From Fragilariopsis cylindrus CCMP1102 (Eukaryota > Bacillariophyta > Bacillariophyceae > Bacillariales > Bacillariaceae), in contig FMBT01000311.1 of assembly GCA_900095095.1 (NCBI GenBank), positions 62,001-126,000 on the forward strand: DNA of 64,000 nucleotides. The letters are read 5' to 3'. Positions 61,941 to 64,000 of this stretch are shown here, piece by piece (within the stretch, counting starts at the first letter, position 1; every line of letters starts with the position of its first letter). Position numbers and translations under genes: made by a program. The notes under the pieces are model-generated. The model did not search any database, was not told where the DNA came from, and saw nothing but the letters and a program-made list of their open reading frames with translations.

Positions 61941-64000
61941 ATGACCGATTCGAAAGTAATTTTGGGAGCTACGACAGCCGCCATCGCAGCGACGTCCGTA
62001 CTCTATTCATTCGCGAATTCAAACAAAAAAAGGAAACAGAATGGTATCACCATTTTAGTTTTCCCCGATGGTGGAGAACAATGTTCGAAGACAGGTGGTC
62101 TAGAACCGAACGCCATTACTTTGTATGATGTCCAATCCTTTATCAAATTAGATTTCCTTCAGAATCTTCTCGCTAAGGAACTTGAGATTGACATGAACAA
62201 AGCGCAGGATATTCGTTTGTGGGTACAAGTCACTAAGGAAGAAATTACCGATGCAAATACGAAGTCGGTGCTATCGAATAAACAAAATGGTTTATTATCA
62301 GCGGTAGTATTGATTTGTACATATGATCGAGGCGAATTATCATCGGAAGCAGCTTCAAGCGAACCATTAGGAGAATTTTCTTATCCGTCGCATGTACGTG
62401 ATCTCTCAGTTCTTGGCATAGGACACTTACTCGCATATAAAAGAGGACCCCATGAATTGCCAATATTTAATGCATACGAAAATTTATTCAGAGGAAGAGA
62501 ATCCAAAACGCTTATCGCCAAGCGTCCACCTTTTTGGGATTCTGATGTAGCGAACTACCCAGAAATCAACTATCACCCTCGTAAGGATTTTGGGGATGTT
62601 TTAACAATAGATCCAAATCTGATCGATGACATGTTGAGTCGCCAGAGTGACTTTCCCAAGATGTGGACGGGAAAATTTGAGCTGAAAATACAGGAGTATA
62701 CAGGCTTCGGCCTATTCAGCAATAGTACCCCGAATGAGAGTTGGCTTTCGGGACATGGTGTACTTCCTAGGTTCTTTAATGCCCTGAAGATCAAGAACTA
62801 TTATCCCCTAATTCTCGGAAAAACTCAGTCATTTGTTCGAGAATGGGTGGCAATGGGTAATCATTCAAAAATCGAGGACGCAAATGATTGGCTAACGTGT
62901 ATGACGGCAGATGCCGTGTGTAAGGCATCGATGGATGTGGATATGCGCAATGTTGAACGCAAAGGTAAGGGAGAAGAATTACATCCCTTTCTCAAATCCT
63001 TCCGTCACTGCGTGGCTTACAGCAAAGGTCAAGAACAAGATATCGCTCGATTCAAGGAAGAAAAGAAAATTGGTTCAGAATTTATTAAGGATCTAGTCGA
63101 GAGAACAAGAAAAGGTGAAATTGGTGGCCCCCTGAGCTTCATCACTGGTATGCTGGAAAGAACGGCAAATACGAACGGCGAGTATGTTGCCTTTGACACT
63201 TTCGAAGGGCACTGCATCAACATCATGATTGCTGGTCACGAAACTACTGCCGGTACTCTTGCTTTTTGCATGGCGGAGTTAGCACGTAATCCTGAGTGTA
63301 TGGCTAAGGTTATGAAAGAGATCGAAGATGTGATGGGTAATAGATCATCTCCAACGTACAATGATATTTCGAAGCTAGTGTATATAGAGGCATGCTTCCG
63401 GGTAAGTTGCACTACACCACCAGCATATGATAGTATTACTGGTATATGTGTCTCGTCTCTTCTCACGATTTTGATTTTTCCTGTCGATATTGTATTCGTA
63501 GGAGGCACTACGGTTGTATGCACCCGTTCAAAGTACTAAACGTGAATGCGCCCACGATACCATCGTGAATGGCAATCGTTTGTTACGAAAAGGACAGAAA
63601 ATTGAAGTTTTGTTCTGGGGACTCCATCGTAATCCAGAAGATTGGGATCAAGGAGTCTTTGGTGATGTAGACAAATTCAATCCCGACCGTCATTTGGTAG
63701 GAGCCCCGCCTCGTCATACCAATGCACAGAAACCTTTTGGATTTGGTGTGCGTAGCTGTATTGGTATGCAGTTCGCGCTTCTTGAAGCGAAGACGTTTCT
63801 TTGTATGGTCTTCAATTTCTTCAACGTACAAACACCAGCAGGCTACGAGATAATTCCACATATCGGTAAAGCTTTTACAGCAGCTCCTAAAGATCTTGAC
63901 TTCGATCTTAGTTTCAGAGCCGGTGGACCATTGGATCGCATTAACTTATTTGGTTCATTTTCTGGCGAATCCACACCTTTGACTTCTAAACTACCTGAAG
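61941..64000 (+). CDS. Cytochrome P450 of CYP102/505 type, cut by the right edge
   Basis: Exon 1 is 61941-63401 and exon 2 is 63502 to beyond 64000, with a 100-bp phase-0 intron (GTAAGT...CGTAG); at least 653 aa. An Ala-rich hydrophobic N-terminus (about 8-24) is a possible anchor. Residues 30-165 do not resemble a P450. The P450 domain then gives the I-helix AGHETTAGTLAF, the ExxR helix EALR reconstructed across the junction (ACFR|EALRLYAPVQ), and the heme loop FGFGVRSCIGMQFALLEAK with the axial Cys. The heme loop and the following YEIIPHIGKAFTAAPKDL are closest in layout to P450-BM3/CYP505-type fatty-acid hydroxylases. In those a reductase domain is fused at the C-terminus. Whether a flavin domain follows lies outside the window. 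Likely a monooxygenase of fatty acids or similar. Confidence 0.87.

Noticed and set aside
1-64000. CRISPR arrays, operons or a bacterial origin for the window
   Set aside because: No array of equal repeats and spacers. Genes are spaced and spliced with GT...AG introns and eukaryotic targeting signals, so the DNA is nuclear eukaryotic.

Overview
The window looks like nuclear DNA of a stramenopile alga, most likely a pennate diatom. The sequence is AT-rich. Genes lie singly on both strands, many in head-to-head pairs. Introns are few and short (100-221 bp, GT...AG). Proteins carry long Asn, Ser, Asp, Thr and Gln runs encoded by trinucleotide repeats. Several presequences combine a signal peptide with an Ala/Ser-Phe-type plastid motif, and there are fossils of Ty1/copia elements. 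The organism call is inference from these features; no rRNA, tRNA or marker gene was recognised.

Layout, left to right. 1-841 (-): N-terminal part of a Lys/Glu-rich type II membrane protein running off the left edge. 1481-4418 (-): oligopeptidase B with one intron, head-to-head with an LRR protein (5016-6521, +). 6856-8238 (-): thioredoxin-like [2Fe-2S] ferredoxin protein, head-to-head with a DUF707-like glycosyltransferase candidate (9622-12264, +). The latter has a fresh 132-bp internal duplication and a decayed partial copy just downstream. 13910-16252 (+): folylpolyglutamate synthase. 16503-17096 (-): first member of a four-helix membrane family. 17851-21852 (+): NCA2/DGS1-type protein. 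22118-22954 (+): DUF2237 membrane-anchored protein inside a GC-rich island. 23997-24644 (-): acidic nuclear-type protein. 25632-26423 (-): secreted or plastid protein with one in-frame TGA, head-to-head with a three-exon Rossmann/NmrA-like gene (27003-28711, +). 29430-30797 (+): PrpF-type isomerase, two exons. 31010-32140 (-): two-RRM nucleolar-type protein. 32141-36413: gene-poor, with a foldback transposon and a copia RNase H scrap. 36414-37448 (+): Lys-rich, plastid-addressed histone-H1-like protein. 37985-38990 (-): copia reverse transcriptase fossil. 39987-40968 (+): second four-helix paralogue. 41184-42548 (-): WD40 protein beginning at the edge of a 72-bp minisatellite, head-to-head with a PAN/apple GPI-type surface protein (42951-44228, +). 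45123-47122 (+): MFS transporter. 48707-49630 (+): unknown. 49999-50861 (-): two small uncertain genes. 51160-52835 (-): unknown nuclear-type protein, head-to-head with a three-exon urea transporter (53711-56444, +). 57010-57591 (-): third four-helix paralogue. 58214-60559 (-): plastid-type protein with YGG repeats. 61941->64000 (+): cytochrome P450 of CYP102/505 type, cut by the right edge.

The genes do not form a single pathway and there is no operon. The observations I rate most worth following are: (i) three dispersed paralogues of an apparently undescribed four-TM family; (ii) a urea transporter carrying a long acidic N-terminal domain with a clean 11-residue amphipathic repeat; (iii) the plastid-addressed H1-like protein; (iv) a P450 with a non-P450 N-terminal domain; (v) recent duplications (132, 72, 64, 62 and 54 bp) and an adjacent decayed copy of the glycosyltransferase. 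Several genes here (the left-edge gene, the small spliced gene at 49999-50428, and the first exon of the 51160-52835 gene) were reconstructed from reading frames and splice sites by eye and are stated as such.
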